From positions 62,001 through 126,000 of the forward strand of contig NZ_FOLM01000008.1 in the NCBI RefSeq assembly GCF_900112355.1: a stretch of DNA of 64,000 nucleotides, in the 5' to 3' direction. A program made the translations under genes and the position numbers. Below the pieces are notes generated by a model. That model was not told the DNA's origin, made no database searches, and worked only from the letters and a program-made list of their open reading frames with translations. Shown here piece by piece: positions 25,893 through 33,486 of the stretch. Numbering within the stretch: position 1 is the stretch's first letter; every line of letters starts with the position of its first letter. This DNA is from Streptomyces aidingensis (GTDB taxonomy: Bacteria; Actinomycetota; Actinomycetes; Streptomycetales; Streptomycetaceae).

Positions 25893-27044
25893 TCAGTTCA
25901 CCCGCAGCCGGAGGATCCGGTCGTCCTCCGGCTGCGGACTGCCGCGGCCGTCGGTCTCGTTGGTGACCAGCAGCAGCTCCCCCTCGCCCACCGCCTGCAC
26001 GGTGCGCAGCCGGCCGTACTCGCCCTCCAGGAACGCCCGCGGCTCACCGGCCGAGCCGTCCTCGCCGATGCCGATCCGCCACAGCCGTTCGCCGCGCAGC
26101 GAGGCCATCCACAGCGCGCCGGAGTTCCAGGCCAGCCCGCTGGGCGAGGCCTCGTCCGTCGGCCACTGGAGCACCGGGTCGATGAAGCCCTGTTCCGCGC
26201 CGCCGCTGCCCTCGGTCTCCGGCCAGCCGTAGTTGCCGCCGGGCTCGATCAGATTGAGCTCGTCCCAGGCCCGGTCGCCGAACTCCGAGGCCCACAGCCG
26301 GTCCTGGTCGTCCCAGGCCAGGCCCTGCACATTGCGGTGGCCCAGGGAGTACACCGGTGAGCCCGCGGCGGGATTGTCCCCCGGCACCTCGCCGTCCGGG
26401 GTCACCCGCAGGATCTTGCCGGCCAGGGAGTCCGCATCCTGCGCCAGCCCGGGCTCGTCCCCGGTGTCCCCGGTGGCGATGTAGAGCATGCCGTCCGGGC
26501 CGAAGGCGATCCGGCCGCCGTTGTGCCGGGACCGGCTGCTCGGGATGCCGGTGAACACCTCCTCCGGCTCGCCCAGCGCCGGGTTCTGCGCGTCGTAGGC
26601 CATCCGCAGCACCCGGTTGTCCTCCTCGGTGGTGCAGTAGACGTAGAGCAGGCCGTCGTCCAGCGCCAGGCCCAGCAGACCGCCCTCCGCGCCCGTCACC
26701 ACCCCCGGCACGGTGGCGAGTTCGGTGACCTCGCCGCTCGCCGGGTCGATGTGCGAGACGGTGGCCTCGTCCCGGGAGCCGACCAGCAGCCCGCCGTCCG
26801 CCGGCACCGCCAGGCCCCACGGCGAGGGCAGCGACTGCGCCACCGTCTCCGCCACCTCGGCCGACGCCTCGCCGTCGTCCTGCCGCGGCGGGGCCGAACC
26901 CTCCGGGCCCTGCCGTGTCCCGCCGGGCCCGGCCGGCTCCGCGCCGTCGTCCGCCCCGCCGCATCCGGCGCCGGCCACACCCAGCAGGGCGGCCACCGCC
27001 GCGGCGGCCAGCGTGTTCCTCGTCCGCGTCCCACGGCTTCGCAT
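25893..27044 (-). CDS. PQQ-type glucose/sorbosone dehydrogenase-like lipoprotein
   Basis: A 383-residue secreted beta-propeller. The N-terminus has a basic start, an Ala/Leu-rich core and a lipobox-like GAGC, which suggest a lipoprotein. The mature part matches soluble aldose/glucose dehydrogenases: SPWGLAVPADG, RHNGGRIAFGPDGMLYIATGD, GHRNVQGLAWD and EPGGNYGWPE. The His in RHNGG and HRNVQG are typical active-site positions. Such proteins oxidise sugars with PQQ, although Streptomyces often lacks PQQ synthesis, so the true role may be sugar binding. GGAGG precedes the ATG. It ends convergently, 3 bp from the P450 stop, so the genes nearly touch. Confidence 0.87.
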   Translation of the reverse strand: MRSRGTRTRNTLAAAAVAALLGVAGAGCGGADDGAEPAGPGGTRQGPEGSAPPRQDDGEASAEVAETVAQSLPSPWGLAVPADGGLLVGSRDEATVSHIDPASGEVTELATVPGVVTGAEGGLLGLALDDGLLYVYCTTEEDNRVLRMAYDAQNPALGEPEEVFTGIPSSRSRHNGGRIAFGPDGMLYIATGDTGDEPGLAQDADSLAGKILRVTPDGEVPGDNPAAGSPVYSLGHRNVQGLAWDDQDRLWASEFGDRAWDELNLIEPGGNYGWPETEGSGGAEQGFIDPVLQWPTDEASPSGLAWNSGALWMASLRGERLWRIGIGEDGSAGEPRAFLEGEYGRLRTVQAVGEGELLLVTNETDGRGSPQPEDDRILRLRVN

Positions 27045-27148
27045 CCGCCGTCGCCTCCGTTCGGCCGGAATTCCGCTCACCCCCACAGCACACCACACCG
27101 CCGCCCCGGCCGCGGCGCATCCCCGGCCGGCACCCGGCACGGCCCCGG

Positions 27149-28138
27149 TCAGTCCCAGGAGGACCGGGCCGGCGGCAGGGTGGTGAGCTCGTGCAGATCG
27201 GCGGGGGTGAGGCGGAGGCCGTCCGCGGCGCAGTTCTCCCGCGCCCAGCGCTCCTTCTTGGTGCCCGGCAGCGGAATCACCACCGGGCTCAGCGCCAGCA
27301 GCCAGGCCAGCGCCGCCTGCGCCGGGGTGGCCCCCGGATGGCGGGCCGCGACCCGCCGCAGCCCGGCCACCACCGGCTGGTTGACGGCCATCATCTCGGC
27401 GGTGAACCGCGGGTCGTCGGCGCGCAGATCGCCCGTCTCGAAGCCGCCGCCGCAGGTCAGCGTCCCGGTCAGAAACCCCCGCCCCAGCGGCATCGCCGCC
27501 AGCAGCCCCACCCCGTGCGCCTCGCACCAGGGCAGCAGCTCGGTACGCGCCCGCTGCGCCCACACCGACAGCTCCGTCTGCACACTGCTCACCGGAAAGA
27601 CCTGCTGGAGCCGGGCCAGCAGCTCCGGCACGGCCGTGCGGCCCCCGCCGCGGGCGGCGGCCGGCCGGTCCAGGGCGCACACGCCCAGCGCCCGCACCTT
27701 GCCGGCCGTCACCAGCTCCGCCATGGCGCCCCAGGTCTCCTCCACCGGCACCTCCGGGTCCGGCCGGTGGAGCTGATAAAGGTCGATGACCTCGGTCTGG
27801 AGCCGGCGCAGCGAGGCGTCGCAGGCCCGCCGGACGTACGCCGGGCGGCCGTTGGCCACCAGATGCCGGTCGCCCACCAGCAGCCCGCACTTGGCGGCCA
27901 CAAAGGCGTCCCGGCGCCGCTCCTTGAGCACCCGCCCCAGCAGCAGCTCATTGGTGAACGGGCCGTATGCGTCGGCGGTGTCCAGCAGGGTGGCACCGGC
28001 GTCCAGCGCCGCGTGCACCGCCCGCACCGCCGTCTCGCCGTGCTGCTCGGAAGGGGCATACCCCCAGGTCATCGGCATGCAGCCAAGACCTATCGCGCCC
28101 ACCCGGAGCGCTCCCGCGCCCAATACCCGCTCCCGCAC
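27149..28138 (-). CDS. Aldo/keto reductase
   Basis: A 329-residue NADPH-dependent reductase of the AKR superfamily. The catalytic tetrad is visible: Asp and Tyr in LLDTADAYGP, Lys in VAAKCG and His in YQLHRPD. The N-terminus LGAGALRVGAIGLGCMPMTWGYA is typical of the YajO/AKR11-13 type. The frame stays open to 28234, but GTG 28138 (VRERVLGAG) matches the usual start; its ribosome site is weak. The physiological carbonyl substrate is unknown. It reads in the same direction as the sugar dehydrogenase, 104 bp away, and diverges from the hydroxyacid dehydrogenase. Confidence 0.9.
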   Translation of the reverse strand: MRERVLGAGALRVGAIGLGCMPMTWGYAPSEQHGETAVRAVHAALDAGATLLDTADAYGPFTNELLLGRVLKERRRDAFVAAKCGLLVGDRHLVANGRPAYVRRACDASLRRLQTEVIDLYQLHRPDPEVPVEETWGAMAELVTAGKVRALGVCALDRPAAARGGGRTAVPELLARLQQVFPVSSVQTELSVWAQRARTELLPWCEAHGVGLLAAMPLGRGFLTGTLTCGGGFETGDLRADDPRFTAEMMAVNQPVVAGLRRVAARHPGATPAQAALAWLLALSPVVIPLPGTKKERWARENCAADGLRLTPADLHELTTLPPARSSWD

Positions 28139-28308
28139 CTGACGTCCGTTCCTCCCCGCCGGCCACCGTCCGGCGCCTCGCCGGCCGGGGTGGTCCGGCC
28201 CCGGAACCTCCAACGTATCCGGCGCACCGGACACCCGCCCGCGCCGCCCCGTCCGCCCCCTCGGCCCCGCTCACCCCGTGCGCCCCGGCCGGCCGCCGGT
28301 CCGGGGCT

Positions 28309-28314
28309 TAGCCT
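28309..28314 (+). promoter_or_regulatory. Candidate leaderless -10 (TAGCCT)
   Basis: TAGCCT, then 7 nt, then the ATG at 28322. No ribosome site is visible. Confidence 0.55.
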
Positions 28315-28321
28315 GACCCGC

Positions 28322-29260
28322 ATGACCAACGGTGACGTCTGGCTGCCCCTGCCCCCCGAGGAGATCGGCTCCCTGCCCGCCGCCCTCACCTACCACCACT
28401 GGAACGGCGAGGGCGGCTTCCCCGCCGACCCCGCCGACTGCGTCTTCTACGCCGTGCCCTACATGAAGCCCGCCGAGACGGTGCTGCGCCCGCTGCGCGA
28501 GATGTCCCGGCTGCGCGTGGCGCAGACCCTGACCGCCGGCTACGAGCACATGCTGCCCGGGCTGACCGCCATGCCCGCCGGGGCCCTGCTCTGCAACGCC
28601 GGGGACCTGCACAACACCAGCACCGCCGAACTCGCCCTGACGCTCGTCCTGGCCGCCCAGCGCGGCATCCCGGAGGCCGTGCGCGACCAGTCCGCGGGCC
28701 GCTGGCGGCCCGCGGTCCGCCCCTCCCTGGCCGACCGCACCGTGCTGATCGTCGGCTACGGCGGCATCGGCGCGGCCATCGAGGACCGCCTGGCGCCGTT
28801 CCGGGTGCGGCGCGTGCTGCGGGTCGCGGGCAGCGCCCGGCAGAGCCCGCGCGGACCCGTGCACGCCCCCGCCGACCTGCCCGGGCTGCTGCCCGACGCC
28901 GAGGTGGTGATCCTGTGCACCCCGCTCTCGGACGCCACCCGCGGCCTGGCCGGCGCCGACTTCCTGGCCCGGATGCCGGACGGCGCACTGCTGGTGAACG
29001 TCTCCCGCGGCCCGGTGGTGGACACCAAGGCCCTGCTCGCCGAACTGGAGACCGGCCGGCTGCGGGCGGCCCTGGACGTCACCGACCCGGAGCCGCTGCC
29101 CGCCGGCCACCCGCTCTGGCACGCCCCCGGCGTACTGATCACCCCGCATGTCGGCGGCGCCTCCAGCGCTTTCCGGCCGCGCGCGGAGCTGCTGCTGCGC
29201 GGCCAGCTCACCCGGTTCGCGGTGGGCGAGCCGCTGCGCCATGTGGTGGCCACCGCCTGA
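28322..29260 (+). CDS. D-isomer 2-hydroxyacid dehydrogenase
   Basis: A 312-residue NAD(P)-dependent D-2-hydroxyacid dehydrogenase. The Rossmann loop is VGYGGIG. The catalytic Arg is in NVSRGPVVD, Glu in DVTDPEPLP and His in TPHVGGAS, all properly spaced. Length is normal for the phosphoglycerate/glyoxylate reductase group. The substrate is not fixed by sequence. It is distinct from serA in this window, which is longer and carries an ACT domain. Transcription is probably leaderless. Confidence 0.92.
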   Translation: MTNGDVWLPLPPEEIGSLPAALTYHHWNGEGGFPADPADCVFYAVPYMKPAETVLRPLREMSRLRVAQTLTAGYEHMLPGLTAMPAGALLCNAGDLHNTSTAELALTLVLAAQRGIPEAVRDQSAGRWRPAVRPSLADRTVLIVGYGGIGAAIEDRLAPFRVRRVLRVAGSARQSPRGPVHAPADLPGLLPDAEVVILCTPLSDATRGLAGADFLARMPDGALLVNVSRGPVVDTKALLAELETGRLRAALDVTDPEPLPAGHPLWHAPGVLITPHVGGASSAFRPRAELLLRGQLTRFAVGEPLRHVVATA

Positions 29261-29464
29261 GCCGGGACGGCCGCGCCCCGGACCGCGGGCCGGGTGCCGC
29301 GCGCCGCCGGAGCGCACCCCGGTGCGCGGCGTGCGCGGCGTGCACGGCGTGCGTGGAATGCGTGGAGGACGGCGAAGAAAAAGGCAGAAGAAGGGGCAGA
29401 AGAAAGGAGAGGGGCGGAGAAGGGGCGGAGATTACCACAACAGACGCCTATATCAGACACATCC

Positions 29465-29514
29465 CCAGACTGTCACTCAGAGTTGTGAAGTTATGCCACT
29501 GAGTGACACTCTGG
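29465..29514 (+). promoter_or_regulatory. Long dyad with BldD-like core upstream of cdgC
   Basis: CCAGACTGTCACTCAG (29465-29480) pairs with CTGAGTGACACTCTGG (29499-29514): 15 of 16 bases match, across an 18-bp gap. The right arm also contains the exact palindrome GAGTGACACTC. AGTGA/TCACT half-sites are the hallmark of BldD boxes. It lies 50-100 bp before the cdgC start in a patch that is less GC-rich than its surroundings. Confidence 0.6.
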
Positions 29515-29565
29515 TGTAGTGTCCGACAGGTGGCGTGCCCGGGAACGACAGGGGGGCGACAGCCA

Positions 29566-32500
29566 ATGCACAGCGCATCCAAGGCAATTCAGCCGCACGG
29601 CCGCCGGCGGCCGGCTGTGGACACCGCCCGGGGACCCGCCCGGGACCGCACCGGTGACCAGGCCCCCGCACCGGCGGGCATCCCGGCTGTCCTTCCGCCG
29701 TTTCCGCCGTCCGGACGCCCCGGACCGCGCGCCGGATACCGTCTGCAGCTCCTGGTGGTGCTGGTGTGCGCGGGGTACGCAACGGGCGCCGCGTTCGGCT
29801 GGGGCTCGACCCGGCTCGCGCTGATCATGGGGGACTTCGGCCTGTCCGCCGCGGCCCTGGTGGCCTGCGGCTCCTGTCTGAGCTACGCCTGGATGCGGGC
29901 CGGCCGGTTCCGGCCCGCGTGGACACTGTTCGGCCTCTCCTCACTGATGCTGGGGCTGGGCAACGGAGTCTGGGGCTGGTACGAGGTGGTGCTCGCCCGG
30001 CCGGTGCCGCGCACCTCCGCCGCGGACCTCTGCTTCCTGCTGTTCGCCCCGCTGGCCATCGTCGGCCTGCTGATGCTGGCCAAGCGGCCGGTCAGCCGGG
30101 CCGGATGGATCTGCCTGGTGCTGGACGCCTGGCTGATCGGCGGCTCGCTGCTGATCCTGTCCTGGAGCCTGGCACTGGCCCACACCGCGCAGGTGCAGGG
30201 CGAGACGGTGTTCCGGGCGGCCCTGTCGCTGGCCTATCCGCTGCTGGACATCGCGCTGGTCTCGATGGTGCTGGTGCTGCACTTCCGGCGCACCACCGTG
30301 CACCGCTGCGCGATCAACACCGCCATCGGCTCGCTGGCCCTGACCGTGCTGTGCGACGCGCTCTTCATCTCCCCGCTGATGCAGGAGCAGTACGCCTCCG
30401 GCCAGCTGCTGGACGCCGGCTGGTTCACCGGCTCGCTGCTGCTCGCCGCCGCCCCCTGGCTGGCCGACGACGCCCGGGTCTGCGGGAGCGCGGCTGCCGC
30501 GGCGGCCGACGGGGCGCCGGCGGGGGAGCACGCCGGCCCCGGGCCGGAACCGGACCGGGCCGCGGACCGGATCCCGGCGCACAGCGCCGTCCAGGGGCCC
30601 GGCCCGGTGCACGCCCCGCCCGGGGCGCCGCCGGGCGGCGCCCGGCCGCTGATCGGCTCGCTCACCGCCCTGACGCCCTATCTGGCCGCCGCCGTGTGCA
30701 CGCTCTCCATCCTGCTCTCCACGGTCAACGGCGGTGCCCCGGACCGGGTGGTGCTGTTCTCGGCCTGCGCGCTGGTGCTGGCCCTGCTGGCCCGCCAGGG
30801 CATCATGCTGCTGGACAACATCGCCCTCACCCGCGAACTCGCCCGCGCCGAAAGCCACTTCCGTTCCATGGTGCAGGGCTCCAGCGATGTGATCATGATC
30901 GCGGCGCCGGACGGCGTGCTCCGCTATGTCAGCCCGGCCGCCGCCGGAGTGCTCGGACAGGAGGCCGAAACCCTCTACGGCCGCCGGCTGACCTCACTGA
31001 TCCACCCGGAGGACACCGGCCCGGTCACCCACGAGCTGCGCCGCTTCCTGTCGGTGCCCGCCGCCCAGGAGCCGGCCACCAGGGTGGAGTGCCGCGTGCG
31101 GCACGGCGCCGGCCACTGGCTGAACGTCGAGTCCACCGTCAACCGCCACCAGGGCGGGCTGATCTTCAACAGCCGGGACGTCACCGAACGGGTCAGGCTC
31201 CAGGAGCAGTTGCAGCACAGCGCCTCGCACGACCCGCTGACCGACCTGCCGAACCGGGCCCTGTTCACCGAGCGGGTGCGCCAGGCCATCAGCGGGCGGC
31301 GCAGCGGGGACACCCCGGCCGCCGCGGTCTTCTACATCGACCTGGACGGCTTCAAGGCGGTCAACGACACGGTCGGCCACCAGGCCGGGGACGAGCTGCT
31401 GGTCCAGGCGGCGCGGCGGCTGCGCGAGTCGGTGCGCGCGGGCGACACCACCGCCCGGCTCGGCGGCGACGAGTTCGCCGCCCTGCTGACCGGCGAGCCG
31501 GGCGAGGACCAGGAGACCGCCGGCTCCGGCGCGGCGGGCGGGGGAGCGGTGGCGCGGAGCCGGGAGCAGCGGGTGCTGGAGATCGCCGAACGGGTGCGCG
31601 GCGCGCTGTCCCGCCCCTACCGGCTGGCGCAGACCGAGGTGCGGGTCGCCGCCAGCATCGGCGTCGCCTTCGCCGAGCCGGGCATCACCCCCGTCGTGCT
31701 GCTGCGCAACGCCGACCTGGCGATGTACCGGGCCAAGCAGAACGGCAAGGCGCGGGTGGAGCTCTACACCGCCACCCCGCCGGTGGACGGCCCCCGCCCG
31801 GCCGCCGGCCTGGTCGCCCCGCCGGCCCGCCCGCTGCCCGCCGCCCCGGGCCGTGCCGCGGCGCCGCAACCCCCGGCCGGGGCCGTGCCGCGGGCCGCGG
31901 CGGCCCGTGCCGCCGTGGGCCCGGTCCCCGGCGGCACGGCCGGAGAGGCGGCGGGCAGCACGGGGAACGGCCACCGGGAGGGCTTCCCGGCCCGGACGTC
32001 CGCTCCGGCGCCGCACTCCGCGGTGGCCGCCGGGTCCGGGGATCCGGTTCCGGCCGGCCCGGTACCGGGGGAGCGCGGCCGGGCTTCCGGCGGCAGGGCC
32101 GGGGAGGCGGCGGGCAGCACGGGGAACGGCCACCGGGAGGGCTTCCCGGCCCCGGTGGCCCCCGGGCAGCGCCCGGCCGGTGTTCCGGCAGGGCCGGCCA
32201 CCGGCGGGCGGGACGCCGCGCCGGTCCGGCTCCCCGTACCCGGGGAGCCGGCGGGCCCGGCCGCGGACGATCCGCTGGACGGCGCGGTGCCGGGCAGCCC
32301 GGTGCGGGCCTACAGCGGCGGCTTCCGGCTGCTGCACCGGCCCGTCGCCGCGCTGGCCGACGGCCGGATCGTGGCGCTGGCGGCCGTCGCGGTCTGGAGC
32401 GGCGGCCGGCCGCAGCCCGCCGCCGAGCTGAGCCACTGGCTGCTGGAGGAGGCGGTGGCCGCTGCCGGGCGGCGCGCCGGCGCCGGCGCGCCGCCCGGCA

Positions 32501-33045
32501 GCGGCCACCCGGTGCGGGTGCCGCTCACCGCGTCCCGGCTGGCGGACCGGGCCTTCGCCCCCGGCGCCGTGCAGGGCCTGCTCGACCGGCACGCCGTCCC
32601 GCCGTCCGCGCTGACCCTGCTGCTGCGCGAGGGCGAAGCCTGCCTGCGGAACCCGGATCTGCTGGGCCGCCTCGCGGCACTGCGGGCCCTGGGCATCGCC
32701 GTCTGCCTGGACGGCTACGGCTGTACCGGCCCGTCCCCGGCCGTGCTGCACCGGCTGCCGCTGACCGCCGTCCGGCTCGGCCGGGAGCTGGTCGGCGGCC
32801 TGCCGGAGAACGCGGCGCTGCGCACGCTCACCGCCGGACTGCTGCGGCTGGCCGACGGCGAAGGGCTGCGCACCTGTGCCGAGGGCGTCGATCTGCCCGA
32901 GCAGGCGGCCGAGCTGCACGCCCTGGGCTGCGCGGAGGGGCAGGGCCGGGTCTTCGGCGAGCCGCAGGAGGAGGCGGAGCTCCGGCACACCCTCACCCGG
33001 GGAAGGGTACGCCCGAATAGTGAGACTTCGGTCCGTCTCGCTTGA
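29566..33045 (+). CDS. cdgC: Membrane PAS-GGDEF-(degenerate EAL) protein, CdgC-like
   Basis: A 1159-residue c-di-GMP protein. About ten transmembrane segments fill the first 425 residues. A PAS domain (about 430-540) and a GGDEF domain follow (DPLTDLPNRA; GGDEF at about 633-637), with the RxxD inhibitory site intact five residues upstream. A low-complexity linker of about 150 residues comes next, then an EAL-like region. There the EAL Glu is gone, DDFGTG reads DGYGCTG, LKIDR reads VRLGR and NVSP reads PLTA, so no phosphodiesterase activity is expected. Architecture and position just before ilvB match CdgC (SCO5511, from memory), a diguanylate cyclase affecting development. ATG 29566 was chosen for GGGGGG at good spacing. 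Confidence 0.9.
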   Translation: MHSASKAIQPHGRRRPAVDTARGPARDRTGDQAPAPAGIPAVLPPFPPSGRPGPRAGYRLQLLVVLVCAGYATGAAFGWGSTRLALIMGDFGLSAAALVACGSCLSYAWMRAGRFRPAWTLFGLSSLMLGLGNGVWGWYEVVLARPVPRTSAADLCFLLFAPLAIVGLLMLAKRPVSRAGWICLVLDAWLIGGSLLILSWSLALAHTAQVQGETVFRAALSLAYPLLDIALVSMVLVLHFRRTTVHRCAINTAIGSLALTVLCDALFISPLMQEQYASGQLLDAGWFTGSLLLAAAPWLADDARVCGSAAAAAADGAPAGEHAGPGPEPDRAADRIPAHSAVQGPGPVHAPPGAPPGGARPLIGSLTALTPYLAAAVCTLSILLSTVNGGAPDRVVLFSACALVLALLARQGIMLLDNIALTRELARAESHFRSMVQGSSDVIMIAAPDGVLRYVSPAAAGVLGQEAETLYGRRLTSLIHPEDTGPVTHELRRFLSVPAAQEPATRVECRVRHGAGHWLNVESTVNRHQGGLIFNSRDVTERVRLQEQLQHSASHDPLTDLPNRALFTERVRQAISGRRSGDTPAAAVFYIDLDGFKAVNDTVGHQAGDELLVQAARRLRESVRAGDTTARLGGDEFAALLTGEPGEDQETAGSGAAGGGAVARSREQRVLEIAERVRGALSRPYRLAQTEVRVAASIGVAFAEPGITPVVLLRNADLAMYRAKQNGKARVELYTATPPVDGPRPAAGLVAPPARPLPAAPGRAAAPQPPAGAVPRAAAARAAVGPVPGGTAGEAAGSTGNGHREGFPARTSAPAPHSAVAAGSGDPVPAGPVPGERGRASGGRAGEAAGSTGNGHREGFPAPVAPGQRPAGVPAGPATGGRDAAPVRLPVPGEPAGPAADDPLDGAVPGSPVRAYSGGFRLLHRPVAALADGRIVALAAVAVWSGGRPQPAAELSHWLLEEAVAAAGRRAGAGAPPGSGHPVRVPLTASRLADRAFAPGAVQGLLDRHAVPPSALTLLLREGEACLRNPDLLGRLAALRALGIAVCLDGYGCTGPSPAVLHRLPLTAVRLGRELVGGLPENAALRTLTAGLLRLADGEGLRTCAEGVDLPEQAAELHALGCAEGQGRVFGEPQEEAELRHTLTRGRVRPNSETSVRLA
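31934..32152 (+). repeat. 60-bp direct repeat in the cdgC linker
   Basis: Positions 31934-31993 and 32093-32152 match with only two differences, at an offset of 159 bp (53 codons). Both copies encode AGEAAGSTGNGHREGFPA in frame, which marks a recent in-frame duplication in the Pro/Gly/Ala linker between GGDEF and EAL-like domains. Confidence 0.9.
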
Positions 33046-33078
33046 CACACGGCCCACGGCGGGAGGAAGGTCAGTGCC

Positions 33079-33120
33079 ATGCGCACCCGAATTCTCGTAC
33101 TTGGCAGGCGCGTCGGCTGA
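33079..33120 (+). CDS. ilvB leader peptide
   Basis: A 13-residue peptide, MRTRILVLGRRVG, encoded directly upstream of a terminator and well before ilvB. It contains consecutive Ile, Leu, Val, Leu codons and a later Val, which are the end products of the pathway it precedes. GGGAGGAAGG is an excellent ribosome site. Near-identical peptides are known upstream of ilvB in other Streptomyces as part of ribosome-mediated attenuation. Scarcity of charged Ile, Leu or Val tRNA should stall the ribosome here and change the folding of the downstream RNA. Confidence 0.92.
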   Translation: MRTRILVLGRRVG

Positions 33121-33157
33121 CCCCGGGACGGACATCCCGCGGCCCGCACCGACGCGC
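33108..33157 (+). promoter_or_regulatory. ilvB leader pairing arms
   Basis: GCGCGTCGG (33108-33116), inside the end of the leader peptide, is the exact complement of CCGACGCGC (33149-33157), which directly abuts the terminator. A ribosome that finishes the peptide would cover the first arm, so this pairing is well placed to sense ribosome position. Confidence 0.7.
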
Positions 33158-33158
33158 T

Positions 33159-33192
33159 CCCCTCGCTTGCCTGACGGCACGAGGGGTTTTTT
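33159..33192 (+). terminator. ilvB attenuator terminator
   Basis: Stem CCCCTCG (33159-33165) with CGAGGGG (33180-33186), plus an inner TGCC/GGCA pair, followed by six T residues. T tracts are rare in this genome, so this is a strong intrinsic terminator. It lies about 295 bp before ilvB. Confidence 0.9.
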
Positions 33193-33486
33193 GTTGCACG
33201 GATTGACCGCAGCCGGCCCCGGCGGGCGGCAGGACACCCCGGCGGCAGGAGACCCCGGCGGCAGCCGCACCGGCGAGGGCCGCGCAGGCGGAGTAGAGAG
33301 AGTAAAGACTCCCCCTAGCGGCAGCCCGCATCATGCTGGACACCCCGCACGGTCCGGTCACCACCGGCCCCACGGCTCGACCCCGCCGCAGCCCCGTCCC
33401 GACCGCCCCCGAGCACCGCACCGCCCGCATCCCACCGCACCCGCACCCGCACAGCGTCACACCCTCACTCTCCGGGAAGAGAACCG
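33193..33486 (+). other. Remaining ilvB leader, no gene seen
   Basis: Nearly 300 bp between the attenuator and ilvB. Short direct repeats of CCCCGGCGGCAGG occur near 33236-33262. A less GC-rich patch (TAGAGAGAGTAAAGACT at 33293-33309) might hold a second promoter. No ORF with a ribosome site was found before the ilvB start. Confidence 0.4.

Noticed and set aside
22649..25966. 1105-codon plus-strand open frame across LAL, cupin and P450 genes
   Set aside because: It crosses three real genes on both strands, and its composition is almost only Gly, Arg, Pro and Ala. No protein could match this layout.
24681..28138. Secondary-metabolite gene cluster around the P450
   Set aside because: P450, cupin, sugar dehydrogenase and aldo/keto reductase lie near each other, but no synthase, prenyltransferase, RiPP precursor or transporter is present. 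They read as independent units.
29766..33020. 1084-codon plus-strand frame overlapping cdgC
   Set aside because: It is in the +1-type shadow frame of cdgC, which itself has clear PAS and GGDEF domains.
33042..33047. TTGACA as -35 of the ilvB leader promoter
   Set aside because: It overlaps the cdgC stop and would need a -10 near 33065, which is inside the purine-rich ribosome site with no TANNNT. It was left unassigned.
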